From NCBI RefSeq assembly GCF_900091525.1, contig NZ_FMCU01000001.1, positions 124,001 through 188,000 of the forward strand: a stretch of 64,000 nucleotides of DNA, written 5' to 3'. The notes under the pieces are model-generated. The model saw only the letters and a program-made list of their open reading frames with translations. It had not been told where the DNA came from and searched no databases. A program made the position numbers and the translations under genes. Of the stretch, positions 10,502-19,957 are shown piece after piece. This stretch comes from Micromonospora matsumotoense (lineage in GTDB: Bacteria; Actinomycetota; Actinomycetes; Mycobacteriales; Micromonosporaceae). Within the stretch, counting starts at the first letter, position 1. Each line of letters begins with the position of its first letter.

Positions 10502-11815
10502 GTGACCCTGCTCGCCGAGACCGTCCGCCGGATCGACACCCTCGTGGCACAGGCCCAGGCCACCGGGCGTACGCCGTCGTTGGCGCTGGGCGTCGTGCGG
10601 GACGGGACCCTGGTCCACCTGGCTGCCGCCGGCGACCACCCGCGCCCGGACGCCGACCTCCAGTACCGGGTGGGCTCGATCACCAAGACGATGACCGCGA
10701 CGCTGCTGCTGGGGGAACGCGACGCCGGCCGGCTCACCCTCGACGACCCGCTGGACCGGCACCTGCCGGGCACCGCCGTCGGCGGGCTCACCCTGCGCCA
10801 ACTCCTCGGCCACGCCAGCGGCCTGCACCGCGAGCCCGACGGCCCGTGGTGGGAGCGGACCGAGGGCACCGACCTGGCCACCCTGGTCGCCGGCCTGAGC
10901 ACGGACAAGGTCGGCTACCCCGCCTGGCGCGGCTACCACTACTCCAACCTGGCGTACGGGCTGCTCGGCGGGGTGCTGGAGCGGGTCACCGGGACGCCCT
11001 GGGCGCAACTGCTGACCACCCGCATCCTCGACCCGCTAGGACTGCGGCGCACCACCTACCACCCCACCGCGCCGTACGCGCCGGGCTACGTGGTGCACCC
11101 GTGGCACGACACGCTGCGGGAGGAGCCGCGCACCGACACCGGGGCGATGGCCCCCGCCGGGCAACTCTGGTCGACGGTGACCGACCTCGCCCGATGGGCG
11201 GCGTTCCTCGCCGACCCCGACCCCGAGGTGCTGGCCGCCGACACCCTGACCGAGATGTGCACCCCGGTGATGCTCAACGACCTGGACTCCTGGCGCGGCG
11301 GCCACGGCCTGGGGCTGGAGCTGTACCGCGAGGGCGACCGGGTGTACGTGGGTCACGGCGGCTCGATGCCCGGCTACGTCGCCGCGCTGACCGTGCACCG
11401 GCCCAGCCGGACCGCCGTGGTCGGCTACGCCAACTCGTACGGGTTCCGCACCGGTCACCTCGGCGGGCTGTCCCGGCAACTGCTCACCCTGGTCCTGGAC
11501 GCCGAACCGACGCCGGTCGCGCCCTGGCGTCCGGCCGCCGCCCCGCCCCCGGCGGAACTGGCCGAGCTGACCGGCCGCTGGTGGTGGATGGGCATCGAGT
11601 ACGAGGTCCGGGCCGACCCGGCCGGCGACCTGTGGGCCGGCCGACCCGGCGACCCGACGCTACGGTTCACCCGGACCGGCCCGGACCGCTGGCAGGGCCG
11701 CTCCGGCGAGCAGGACAGCGAGGTCCTCGCCGTGTTCCGCGACCCGGCCGGGCGGGCGGTGGGCCTGGACATCGGCACCTTCGTCTTCACCCGCACCCCC
11801 GACCAGGAGCCCTGA
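10502..11815 (+). CDS. Serine hydrolase of the beta-lactamase / D-Ala-D-Ala carboxypeptidase fold
   Basis: Class C beta-lactamase-like hydrolase. The catalytic SITK (SxxK) is at about residues 60-63, YSN at about 150, and HGG at about 289. A small C-terminal beta domain (about 350-437) follows, as in many esterase/peptidase members. No signal peptide is apparent, so it is probably cytoplasmic. The substrate is unknown; true beta-lactamase activity is not implied. GTG 10502 was chosen for AAGGAG 6 nt upstream. It is transcribed alone, divergent from nfeD and convergent with DUF3097. Confidence 0.82.
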   Translation: MTLLAETVRRIDTLVAQAQATGRTPSLALGVVRDGTLVHLAAAGDHPRPDADLQYRVGSITKTMTATLLLGERDAGRLTLDDPLDRHLPGTAVGGLTLRQLLGHASGLHREPDGPWWERTEGTDLATLVAGLSTDKVGYPAWRGYHYSNLAYGLLGGVLERVTGTPWAQLLTTRILDPLGLRRTTYHPTAPYAPGYVVHPWHDTLREEPRTDTGAMAPAGQLWSTVTDLARWAAFLADPDPEVLAADTLTEMCTPVMLNDLDSWRGGHGLGLELYREGDRVYVGHGGSMPGYVAALTVHRPSRTAVVGYANSYGFRTGHLGGLSRQLLTLVLDAEPTPVAPWRPAAAPPPAELAELTGRWWWMGIEYEVRADPAGDLWAGRPGDPTLRFTRTGPDRWQGRSGEQDSEVLAVFRDPAGRAVGLDIGTFVFTRTPDQEP

Positions 11816-11835
11816 CCCGGCCGACCGGGTCGGTC

Positions 11836-12648
11836 TCAGCCGGGTTCGGTGACGAAGTCGATCAGGCGTTCCATCGCGTTGATCAGCGGCGTCTCGACGT
11901 CGGCGAAACTGTCCACCCGGGACAGGATGCGCCGCCACATGTCGGCCGGCTCGGCCACCCCGAGGGCCGCGCAGACGCCCTCCTTCCACGGCTGGCCGGG
12001 CGGCACCACCGGCCAGGCCCGGATGCCCAGCGCGGCCGGCCTGACCGCCTGCCACACGTCGACGTACGGGTGCCCGGTGACCAGCACGTACGGGGAGTTC
12101 ACCCGGGCCACGATCCGGCTCTCCTTGGAACCGGGCACCAGGTGGTCGACGAGCACCCCCAACCGGCGGCCGGGGCCGGGGGCGAAGTCGCGTACCTCGG
12201 CGTCGAGGGCGTCGATGCCGTCCAACGGCTCCACCACCACACCCTCGACCCGCAGGTCGTCGCCCCAGATCCGCTCCACCAGGGCGGCATCGTGCACGCC
12301 CTCGACCCAGATCCGGCTGGCCTTGGCCACCTGCGCCCGGACGTCGTCCACGGCGATCGATCCGGAGGCGGTGCGACGGCGGGCGGCGGGCACCACGGGG
12401 CGTACCGGCCGGCGCAGGGTCACCGGCGCCCCGTCGAGCAGGAACGCGGCGGGCAGCAGGGGGAAGACGCGTCGCCGGCCGTGCCGGTCCTCCAGCACCA
12501 CCGCCCCGGACTCGAACCCGACCACCGCGCCGCAGAACCCGGAGTCGGCGTCCTCCACCACGAGATCCACCTCGGCGTCGACCTCGGGGGTGACCTTCCG
12601 TCGCCGCCAGTCGCCCGCCAGCACGTCCTCGCCGTATCGCCCCGCCAT
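11836..12648 (-). CDS. DUF3097 family protein
   Basis: Conserved actinobacterial protein of unknown function, 270 aa, matching DUF3097 in length and in segments such as WVEGVHDAALVERIWGDDLR and VDHLVPGSKESRI, whose acidic residues recall TOPRIM-like folds. The ATG at 12648 was chosen because MAGRYGEDVL starts the conserved part; the box TAGCGT lies 7 nt upstream, so the mRNA is probably leaderless. GTG 12657, three codons earlier, is the alternative. It is divergent from the unknown gene at 12801. Confidence 0.82.
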   Translation of the reverse strand: MAGRYGEDVLAGDWRRRKVTPEVDAEVDLVVEDADSGFCGAVVGFESGAVVLEDRHGRRRVFPLLPAAFLLDGAPVTLRRPVRPVVPAARRRTASGSIAVDDVRAQVAKASRIWVEGVHDAALVERIWGDDLRVEGVVVEPLDGIDALDAEVRDFAPGPGRRLGVLVDHLVPGSKESRIVARVNSPYVLVTGHPYVDVWQAVRPAALGIRAWPVVPPGQPWKEGVCAALGVAEPADMWRRILSRVDSFADVETPLINAMERLIDFVTEPG

Positions 12649-12800
12649 GTCGATCACGCTAACGCCACCCGCGCCCCGACACCTCCCGACGCGCCCATCC
12701 GCCCGGCCCGCCGCGCCGCCACCTGCGTCGGTGGGCGGGCCGAGGGGCCCACGATCCGGCAGTCGAGACAGGGACGGCGGGGAGCACGTACCCTTTCGGC
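12649..12800. promoter_or_regulatory. Divergent leaderless promoters
   Basis: TAGCGT (minus strand, 12661-12656) stands 7 nt before the DUF3097 ATG. TACCCT (plus strand, 12789-12794) stands 6 nt before the ATG at 12801. Neither gene has a Shine-Dalgarno. Both spacings place the transcription start at or next to the start codon. Confidence 0.5.
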
Positions 12801-13595
12801 ATGTCCTCCCCCGCAACGGGCGCGGCCACCCTGGCCGCGCGCCGGTCGAGCCGTTTCGTGGCCTGGGTACGCGCCTGGCGAGCCGGCCTGGTGCCCTTCG
12901 ACGAGGTCGCCGAGTCGGTCGCCGGCGACGAGGAGCACCTGGTCGCCGACGCGCCGGGCACCTGGCGGGACGTGCCGCTGCGCGACGCCCTGCCGGCGCT
13001 GGCCAAGCTCTCCCCCGACGAGATCCGGCTGGTGCTGCCGGCGCCGGGTGACCCGCGGGGGCTGCCCGGTCCGGGCGACTTCGCCGGGGCCGCACTGCTG
13101 GCCGGGGAGGCCGTGGTGGCCGGTGGGCTCGGGTTGATCCCCGAGGTGCGGACGCACACCTCCGGCTCGGGGATGACCTGGGAGACGGTGCTGTGGCGGG
13201 TCTACCCGCTGCCGGCGGACGCGCCGAAGGCGTCCCTGACCGCACCGGGAGCGGCCGAGGCGGAGGTCGAGCTGGCCACCGCGCTGGCCGAGTCCACCGC
13301 CGCGCTGACCCGCCTCGACGTGGCCCAGTGGCGGCCCGAGCTGGCCGGGGCGCTCGCCGCGCTGCGGCGCCCGGACGGCGCCACCGACCTGCCGCCCGGG
13401 TTCGACCCGCGCGCCCGGCGGCTCTTCGCCCGCGCCGCCGTGCTCGACCGGGTGCTCGCGCTGGCCGGGGAGAGCGCGCCCGGCGGGGCGGTCAACAACC
13501 ATGAGGCCCAGCAGCGCGACGCCGCGTTGCGCCCGCTCACCACCGCCTGCCGGCAGGCGCTGGTCGCCGCCTGCAACGCCCCGCTGCGCCCCTGA
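12801..13595 (+). CDS. Conserved actinobacterial protein of unknown function
   Basis: I do not recognise a named family. The 264-aa soluble protein has an N-terminal part (residues 15-120) with RFVAWVRAWRAGLVPFDEV and a run of acidic and Pro/Gly residues. The C-terminal half (about 150-264) is an Ala-rich helical region ending in ACRQALVAACNAP. No signal peptide, membrane segment or clear catalytic motif is visible. The ATG follows a leaderless-type -10. It is divergent from DUF3097, and that pairing may indicate a shared function. Confidence 0.65.
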   Translation: MSSPATGAATLAARRSSRFVAWVRAWRAGLVPFDEVAESVAGDEEHLVADAPGTWRDVPLRDALPALAKLSPDEIRLVLPAPGDPRGLPGPGDFAGAALLAGEAVVAGGLGLIPEVRTHTSGSGMTWETVLWRVYPLPADAPKASLTAPGAAEAEVELATALAESTAALTRLDVAQWRPELAGALAALRRPDGATDLPPGFDPRARRLFARAAVLDRVLALAGESAPGGAVNNHEAQQRDAALRPLTTACRQALVAACNAPLRP

Positions 13596-13772
13596 CCGCA
13601 CCCTGACCGCACCCGCACCGCCCCGAACGCCGCCGCACCGTCCCGAACGCCGCCGCACCCGCCGCGCCGCCGCCCGCACCCGGACCGGAGCGCGCCCGAC
13701 CGGCGCGGCACCGCCGTCGCCGGCGGGCCGTCCGGAGGCCGGCCGTGCGGCCCGCACCGGATCGTGCCGGGT

Positions 13773-13794
13773 CGTGCCGTCGCAGAACGGCACG
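13773..13794. terminator. Terminator hairpin between convergent genes
   Basis: CGTGCCGT (13773-13780) pairs with ACGGCACG (13787-13794) around a 6-nt loop, just before the NagD-like stop. The preceding 13596-13770 stretch has only GC-rich low-complexity sequence, including a doubled 20-bp unit (GCACCGTCCCGAACGCCGCC type). Confidence 0.55.
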
Positions 13795-13796
13795 GC

Positions 13797-14576
13797 TCAG
13801 ATCTCGTCGATCAGGTCGAGCACCGAGTCGACGATGCGCGACGGCCGGTACGGGTAGCGCTCGGTCTCGGCCCGGGTGCTGATCCCGGTGAGCACCAGGA
13901 TCGTCTCCAGCCCCGCCTCCAGGCCGCACAGGATGTCGGTGTCCATCCGGTCACCGATCATCGCGGTGCTCTCCGAGTGCGCGTTGATGGTGTTCAGCGC
14001 CGAGCGCATCATCATCGGGTTGGGCTTACCGACGAAGTACGGCTCCACCCCGGTCGCCTTGGAGATCATCGCGGCGACCGAACCGGCCGCGGGCAGCGCG
14101 CCCTCCACCGACGGGCCGGTGACGTCCGGGTTGGTGCAGATGAACCGGGCCCCATCGTTGATCAGCCGGACCGCCTTGGTGATCGCCTCGAAGCTGTAGG
14201 TGCGGGTCTCCCCCAGCACCACGTAGTCCGGGGCGAAATCGGTCAGCACGTAACCGACCGCGTGCAGCGCGGTGGTCAGCCCCGCCTCCCCGATCACGTA
14301 CGCGGTGCCGCCCGGCCGCTGGTCGGCGAGGAACTGGGCGGTGGCCAGCGCCGCCGTCCAGATCGCGTGTTCCGGCACCTCGAAACCCATCCGGGTGAGC
14401 CGGGCCTGGAGGTCGCGCGGGGTGTAGATCGAGTTGTTGGTGAGCACCAGGAAGGGTTTGCCGGACGACCGGAGCCGGTTGATGAACTCCGGCGCGCCGG
14501 GGACCGGTTGACCCTCGTGCACGAGTACGCCGTCCATGTCGGTGAGCCAGCTCTGCACCGGTTTGCGGTCAAGCAT
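13797..14576 (-). CDS. HAD-superfamily hydrolase, NagD/IIA type
   Basis: Predicted phosphatase acting on a small phosphorylated metabolite. The class IIA core has the nucleophile motif DMDGVLV (about residues 13-19), VLTNNS (motif II) and GKPNPMMM (motif III Lys), with GDRMDTDI as the metal-binding motif IV. At 259 aa it matches NagD. The ATG at 14576 was preferred over a TTG four codons earlier. It lies 39 nt downstream of hemH on the same strand, so it may be co-transcribed. A role in haem metabolism is not evident. Confidence 0.85.
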   Translation of the reverse strand: MLDRKPVQSWLTDMDGVLVHEGQPVPGAPEFINRLRSSGKPFLVLTNNSIYTPRDLQARLTRMGFEVPEHAIWTAALATAQFLADQRPGGTAYVIGEAGLTTALHAVGYVLTDFAPDYVVLGETRTYSFEAITKAVRLINDGARFICTNPDVTGPSVEGALPAAGSVAAMISKATGVEPYFVGKPNPMMMRSALNTINAHSESTAMIGDRMDTDILCGLEAGLETILVLTGISTRAETERYPYRPSRIVDSVLDLIDEI

Positions 14577-14615
14577 CTGTCGTCCCAAGGGGGTGTCGGG
14601 GAGGAGGGGTCGTCA

Positions 14616-15647
14616 TCAGGGGCGGCGGGCGGCCGGCACGCAGCACGGGGTGGGGCAGGTGTCCCACCTCGGCAGTTCGCCGAGGCGACGGCGCAGCCGC
14701 TGCCCGTCGGGCGTGGCGCGTTCGGCCACCAGCTCGCGCACCATGGTCACGAACCTCGGGTCGGTGCCGGGGGTGCCGGCCCGGACGAAGTCCAGGCCGA
14801 GCTGCTTGGCCGTCTCCAACGCCTCGGTGTCGAGGTCCCAGACCACCTCCAGGTGATCCGAGACGAACCCGATCGGGCTGACCACCACACCGGTCACCCC
14901 CTGCCCGGCGAGGGCGGTCAGGTGGTCGTTGACGTCCGGCTCCAACCACGGCACCTGGGGCGGGCCGGAGCGGCTCTGCCAGACCAGGTCGTAGGGCAGG
15001 TCGGGCGCGGCGGCGGCGTGCACCAGGCGGGCGGTCTCCGCCAACTGCGCGGTGTACCGGCCGCCGTGCGGACCGGCGGTGGCCGCCGCCGAGGTGGGGA
15101 TGGAGTGCGCGGTGAAGACCAGCCGGGTGGTGTCCCGCCGGGCCGGGTCGAGCTGGGCCAGCGCCGAGCGCACCGCGTCGGCGTGCGGCTCGACGAAGCC
15201 GGGATGGTCCCAGAACTGCCGCAGCTTCTCGATCACCGGGGCGTCCGGGCCGACGGCGGCACGCGCGGCGGCGATGTCCTCCTGGTACTGCCGGCAGGAC
15301 GAGTAGCCGCCGTACGCGCTGGTGACGAACGCCAGCGCCCGGGTGATCCCGTCGTCGCGCATCCGGGCCACGGTGTCGGCGAGCATCGGGTCCCAGTTCC
15401 GGTTGCCCCAGTAGACCGGCAGGTCGACGTCGTGCCCGGCGAAGTCCGCCCGGACCGCGGCGAGCAGCTCGCGGCACTGCTGGTTGATCGGGGAGACCCC
15501 GCCGAAGTACAGGTAGTGCTCGGCGACCTCGGCCAGCCGCGCGGGCGGCACCCCCCGCCCCCGGGTCACGTTCTCCAGGAAGGGCAGCACGTCCTCGGGC
15601 CGCTCCGGGCCACCGAAGGAGACCAGCACCAATGCGTCGTACGACAT
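14616..15647 (-). CDS. hemH: Ferrochelatase (coproporphyrin III type)
   Basis: Inserts iron into coproporphyrin III (the actinobacterial coproporphyrin-dependent haem route). The catalytic His is in FTAHSIPTS (about residue 183), and the conserved Glu in [17 protein letters not shown] (about 265). The C-terminal DTCPTPCC together with SSCRQY (about 132) supplies cysteines like those that hold the [2Fe-2S] cluster in mycobacterial enzymes. At 343 aa it is of normal length. It follows fabI, but a 13-bp terminator-like hairpin lies between them. The fabG-inhA-hemZ order is the same in Mycobacterium tuberculosis. Confidence 0.95.
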   Translation of the reverse strand: MSYDALVLVSFGGPERPEDVLPFLENVTRGRGVPPARLAEVAEHYLYFGGVSPINQQCRELLAAVRADFAGHDVDLPVYWGNRNWDPMLADTVARMRDDGITRALAFVTSAYGGYSSCRQYQEDIAAARAAVGPDAPVIEKLRQFWDHPGFVEPHADAVRSALAQLDPARRDTTRLVFTAHSIPTSAAATAGPHGGRYTAQLAETARLVHAAAAPDLPYDLVWQSRSGPPQVPWLEPDVNDHLTALAGQGVTGVVVSPIGFVSDHLEVVWDLDTEALETAKQLGLDFVRAGTPGTDPRFVTMVRELVAERATPDGQRLRRRLGELPRWDTCPTPCCVPAARRP

Positions 15648-15707
15648 GGGGTCATTCTCCCCCGTGCGCGGCGACGGGCCGACGACGCCCCCTGGTCCGG
15701 GGTGTGC

Positions 15708-15736
15708 CGAAGGGGCCCCGGTCCGGGGCCCCTTCG
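15708..15736. terminator. Hairpin between fabI and hemH
   Basis: CGAAGGGGCCCCG (15708-15720) pairs with CGGGGCCCCTTCG (15724-15736) around a 3-nt loop. It starts 6 nt past the fabI stop on the minus strand and so may end or attenuate fabG-fabI transcription before hemH. Confidence 0.7.
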
Positions 15737-15742
15737 TGCGGG

Positions 15743-16510
15743 TCAGGAGCCGAGGGCGTGGTAGCCACCGTCGACGTGGACGATCTCGCCGGTGGTGGCC
15801 GGGAACCAGTCCGACATCAGCGCCAGGCAGGCGCGGGCGGCCGGCTCCTGGTCGGTGAGGCTCCAGCCGAGCGGGGCACGCTCGGCCCAGGCCTGCTCGA
15901 ACTGCTCGAAGCCGGGGATCGACTTCGCCGCCATGGTGCGCAGCGGCCCGGCGGCGACCAGGTTGCTGCGGATGCCCTGCTTGCCGAGGTGCAGCGCGAG
16001 GTAGCGGGAGGCGGACTCCAGCCCGGCCTTGGCCACGCCCATCCAGTCGTAGACCGGCCAGGCCTTGGTGGCGTCGAAGGTGAGCCCGACCACCGCGCCG
16101 CCCGGCGACATCAGCGGCAGCGCCGCCATGGCCAGCGACTTGTAGGAGTACGTGGAGACGTGCAGGGCGGTCGCCACGTCCTCCCAGGAGGCGTCGAGGA
16201 AGCCGCCGCCGAGGCAGCTCTGCGGGGCGAAGCCGATCGAGTGGACCACCCCGTCGAGGCCGTCGACGTGCTCGCGTACCCGGTCGGCCAGGCCGGCGAG
16301 ATGCTCCGGGCTGGTCACGTCCAGCTCGATGATCGGTGCCGGCTGGGGCAGCCGGCGGGCAATCCGCTCGACCAGCGAGAGCCGGCCGTAGCCGGTGAGC
16401 ACGACCTGGGCGCCGTTCTCCTGGGCGATCTTCGCCACCGAGAAGGCGATCGAGGCGTCGGTGATGACGCCGGTGACCAGCAGCCGCTTACCGGCGAGCA
16501 GTCCTGACAT
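15743..16510 (-). CDS. fabI: Enoyl-[acyl-carrier-protein] reductase (NADH), InhA/FabI type
   Basis: Reduces trans-2-enoyl-ACP in type II fatty acid elongation. SDR fold with the divergent cofactor loop [14 protein letters not shown] (residues 14-27), SIGFAP, and the FabI catalytic Tyr-Lys pair in [10 protein letters not shown] (about 158-165). At 255 aa it is normal for FabI; InhA is slightly longer. The ATG has a strong GGAGGAAG Shine-Dalgarno. It lies 23 nt after fabG, forming a clear operon equivalent to mycobacterial mabA-inhA. It is probably the target class for isoniazid- or triclosan-like inhibitors. Confidence 0.95.
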   Translation of the reverse strand: MSGLLAGKRLLVTGVITDASIAFSVAKIAQENGAQVVLTGYGRLSLVERIARRLPQPAPIIELDVTSPEHLAGLADRVREHVDGLDGVVHSIGFAPQSCLGGGFLDASWEDVATALHVSTYSYKSLAMAALPLMSPGGAVVGLTFDATKAWPVYDWMGVAKAGLESASRYLALHLGKQGIRSNLVAAGPLRTMAAKSIPGFEQFEQAWAERAPLGWSLTDQEPAARACLALMSDWFPATTGEIVHVDGGYHALGS

Positions 16511-16533
16511 GTGTTGGCTTCCTCCGTACGTTC

Positions 16534-17299
<766 letters not shown>

Positions 17300-17493
17300 C
17301 GCTAACGGCCCGCCACCGGTGTCCCGCCCGTGTGGGGGGGGCGACGCCGCAGCCGCGCGGGACGGCGTCCGTGGCGGGTGGCGGGCAGCTCGCCGGCGTC
17401 ATCGGCACCGACGGGCCGGGCCGGAGCCCGCCGGGCACACCGGAGGGTCGGCGGGACCGTCCGGCCGAGTACGCGTTCCCGCAGTCACCGTTG

Positions 17494-17650
17494 TACGATC
17501 ATCGTCGTCCGCGAGCCGAAGGCGACTCGCGTTTCCGGGCCCCGCCGACCGCAGGAGGTGATCGCTGTGCGAGATAGCGATCCTCCCAGTCGTGGCCGGG
17601 CCCTCCGTCAGCCCCGCTGAGCCACGACTCAGTCGGTTGAGCTGACCCAG
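17494..17650 (+). promoter_or_regulatory. Structured leader with sequestered Shine-Dalgarno (candidate cis-regulatory RNA)
   Basis: After a -10-like TACGAT (17494-17499), three stems follow. The first is CGCGAG/CTCGCG (17510-17531). The second hairpin (17554-17586) has GGAG and GATCGCT pairing with AGCGATC and CTCC, so the Shine-Dalgarno is in the stem and a GTG start is in the loop. The third is AGTCGTGGC (17588-17596) pairing perfectly with GCCACGACT (17621-17629). A short CTCA/TGAG stem follows. The geometry suits a translational switch or attenuator upstream of the 28-aa membrane microprotein. I match no known riboswitch class. Confidence 0.5.
17567..17620 (+). CDS. 17-codon leader ORF
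   Basis: GTG start with the Shine-Dalgarno AGGAGGTGATC, which is complementary to the whole 3' end of 16S rRNA. It encodes MRDSDPPSRGRALRQPR, rich in Arg and Pro. The start sits in the loop of a hairpin that hides the ribosome site, and the stop overlaps the second hairpin. It is more likely a regulatory leader peptide than a functional protein. No codon run points to a given amino-acid attenuator. Confidence 0.4.
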   Translation: MRDSDPPSRGRALRQPR

Positions 17651-17824
17651 CTCCCGCTCCCCGCACCGCCCCACCCGGCCACACGCCGGGGAGGTCGACG
17701 GGTGCCGTCCCCGTCTGGACGCCCCGCGGTGGAGCCGCCCGGTCACGACTTCGTGTGTGCGCCCCGATCAAACCCCTGCGGCCCGCCCGCCCCGCGGACC
17801 GTCCAGTCGCCACCGGAGCCGTTC

Positions 17825-17911
17825 ATGAGCCGCTACGTCGCCCCGCTGAGCTTCACCCTCGCCGCCGTCTGGGTGGCCGTCGTGTTCGTGCTGGCCGGCG
17901 GCGGTCACTGA
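17825..17911 (+). CDS. 28-residue single-span membrane microprotein (putative)
   Basis: ATG with CGGAG about 8 nt upstream. The peptide starts MSRYVAPLSFTLAAVW and has one hydrophobic helix (about residues 7-24) ending in a Gly-rich AGGGH. Size and layout resemble KdpF-like or other bacterial membrane microproteins, but I do not recognise the sequence. In-frame GTG 17702 would give 69 aa with a Pro-rich N-terminus. It lies on the plus strand between fabG and the VWA gene, both on the minus strand, about 200 nt after the structured leader. Comparative data would be needed to be sure it is translated. Confidence 0.4.
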   Translation: MSRYVAPLSFTLAAVWVAVVFVLAGGGH

Positions 17912-18020
17912 CCACCACCGGCCCGCCCGGCCGGACGCACCACCCGGTGCGCCCGGCCCCTCACCAGCAGCCGGACCGCCTCACCGCATCTCCGACCCGC
18001 CTCACCACATCCGGTCCGCC

Positions 18021-18971
18021 TCACAGCATCCGGGACGTCCACAGCAGGCTCAGCCCGCCCGCACAGAGCGCCAGCAACAGCGCCACCCCCGCGTACCACT
18101 GGGTGATCTCGCGCGGCTCGGTGCGGAACCCGATCGACGAGCCCATGTCCTGATAGACCTGCTTCAACTCGGCCACCGAGGCCGCCTCGTAGAAGTAACC
18201 CTCGGTGGTCTCGGCGAGCTGGGCCAGCGCCAGCCGGTCCACCGGCACCCGCTGCAACTGCCCGCCGATGTCCACCTGCCCGGAGTCGGTGCCGAACGCG
18301 ATGGTGGAGACCGGCACGTTCGCCGCCTGCGCCGCCGCCGCGGCCTCCTCCACCGACCGGCCCGAGGTGCGGAAGCCGTCGGAGAGCAGCACGATCCGGG
18401 CCGGTGGGATTCCGGCCGCGCCGTCGGCCGGCACCGACCGGATCGCCTCCAGACAGGTGAAGACCGCCTCCCCGGTGGCGGTCGCCTCGGCCAGCGTCAG
18501 CCCGTCGATCGCCGCGGTCACCGCCGCCCGGTCCTTGGTGGGGGCCACCAGCACGTTCGCCGCCTTGGCGAAGGAGACCAGCCCCAGGTTGTAGCTGGCC
18601 GGCAACTCGCCGACGAACTGCTTCGCCGCCTCCTGGGCGGCCTCCAACCGGTTCGGGGACACGTCGTCGGCCTGCATGGACAACGACACGTCGATGGCGA
18701 GCATCACCGTGGCCCGCTCCAACGGCTCCCGGGTGTCGATCGCCGGTCGGGCCATCCCGGTGGCGAGCGCCACCATCGCCAGCAGCAGCGCGGTCGCCGC
18801 CGCGTGCCGCCGCCAGCCCAACCCCTTCGGCGCGAGGGTACGCAGCAGGTCCACGTTGGTGAACCGCATCGCGTACGCCCGGCGGTGGCGCTGCCGCCAG
18901 ACGTAGGCCGCGGCCAGGGCCACCACCGGCAGCAGCGCCAACAGCCACCACGGTTGCATGAAACGGATCAT
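18021..18971 (-). CDS. VWA-domain membrane protein (BatA-like)
   Basis: Membrane-anchored von Willebrand A protein. Two N-terminal transmembrane segments (about 7-24 and 58-74) are followed by a VWA domain (about 90-270) with the metal-ion site DVSLSMQ, then a C-terminal transmembrane helix (about 295-312). At 316 aa it matches mycobacterial Rv1481. The start overlaps the DUF58 stop by 4 nt (ATGA). With MoxR and DUF58 it forms the classic MoxR operon, believed to act as an AAA+ chaperone module for envelope or extracytoplasmic proteins. Confidence 0.9.
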   Translation of the reverse strand: MIRFMQPWWLLALLPVVALAAAYVWRQRHRRAYAMRFTNVDLLRTLAPKGLGWRRHAAATALLLAMVALATGMARPAIDTREPLERATVMLAIDVSLSMQADDVSPNRLEAAQEAAKQFVGELPASYNLGLVSFAKAANVLVAPTKDRAAVTAAIDGLTLAEATATGEAVFTCLEAIRSVPADGAAGIPPARIVLLSDGFRTSGRSVEEAAAAAQAANVPVSTIAFGTDSGQVDIGGQLQRVPVDRLALAQLAETTEGYFYEAASVAELKQVYQDMGSSIGFRTEPREITQWYAGVALLLALCAGGLSLLWTSRML

Positions 18972-19957
18972 CGCGTCGTCCCCCGGGTGCGGGCGTGCCG
19001 CTGGGCGGCCACGAATCGCACCATGTCCAGCAGCCAGTCTCGGTCGGTACGCAACAGCAGGTGCCCGGCACCGGCGGCGCGCAACTCGGCGGCGATCGCA
19101 CCGCGCTGGGCGGCGGCCGCCTCGGCGTAGCGCCGGCGCAGTCCCGGGTCGGCGGTCTGCACCTCGTGCAACTCCCCGGTCTCCGGGTCCACCACCGGCA
19201 GCACCCCCACGTCGGGCAGCTCCAGCTCGCGCGGGTCGACCACCTCGATGGCCAGCACGTCGTGCCGGACCCGCAGCTTACGCAGCGGCCGCCCCCACTG
19301 CGCGGGCGGTGCGAGGAAGTCCGAGATCACCACGGCCAGCCCACGGCGGCGCGGCGGCCGGTTGAGCAGGTCCACCAGCGCCCCCAGGTCGCCGCGCCCG
19401 GGTCGCAGCGGGGTCTGCGCCACCGCGCGCAACAACGCCTGCGCCTCCCGCCGGCCGGAGCGGGCCGGCACCCGGGTCAGCACCCCCGGCCCGGCGGGCG
19501 GCGCCGGGGCAGGGCGCCACCGGCGGGCGGGCGCGGGCGGGGGCTGCGCCCCGGTGCCGATCACCGCGCCGATCCGGTTGCCGCCGCGCACGGTCAGGTG
19601 GGTCAGCGCGGCGGTCGCGGCGACCACCACGTCCCGCTTGAGCCACCGGCCGGTGCCGAAGTCCAGGCTCGCCGACAGATCCACCGCCAGCCAGGTCTCC
19701 AGCTCCCGGTCCGCCACCGTACGCCGCACGTGCGGGGTGGTGGTGCGGGCGGTGACCGGCCAGTCCATCCGGCGTACGTCGTCGCCGGGGCGGTACTCGC
19801 GGGACTCCCCCGCCTCGCTGCCCGGCCCCGGCAGCAGACCCGCGTAGTCGCCCTGGAGCAGGCCGTCGAGCTTGCGGGTCACCAGCAGTTGCAGCCGGGA
19901 CAGCACCGCCTCGTTGCGCTCCCCACCGGCGTCGGCGGGGCGTGCCGGAGTGGTCAC
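18968..19957 (-). CDS. DUF58 protein of the MoxR operon
   Basis: DUF58 protein with the signature EYRPGDDVRRMDWPVTART (about residues 54-72), followed by a divergent VWA-like region (LAVDLSASLDFGTG, then VVISDFLAP). Pro/Ala-rich insert at about 138-163. Length 329 aa; no membrane segment is seen. GTG at 19957 overlaps the moxR stop by 4 nt, and the end overlaps the VWA gene by 4 nt, so all three are translationally coupled. Corresponds in position to Rv1480. Confidence 0.9.
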   Translation of the reverse strand: MTTPARPADAGGERNEAVLSRLQLLVTRKLDGLLQGDYAGLLPGPGSEAGESREYRPGDDVRRMDWPVTARTTTPHVRRTVADRELETWLAVDLSASLDFGTGRWLKRDVVVAATAALTHLTVRGGNRIGAVIGTGAQPPPAPARRWRPAPAPPAGPGVLTRVPARSGRREAQALLRAVAQTPLRPGRGDLGALVDLLNRPPRRRGLAVVISDFLAPPAQWGRPLRKLRVRHDVLAIEVVDPRELELPDVGVLPVVDPETGELHEVQTADPGLRRRYAEAAAAQRGAIAAELRAAGAGHLLLRTDRDWLLDMVRFVAAQRHARTRGTTR

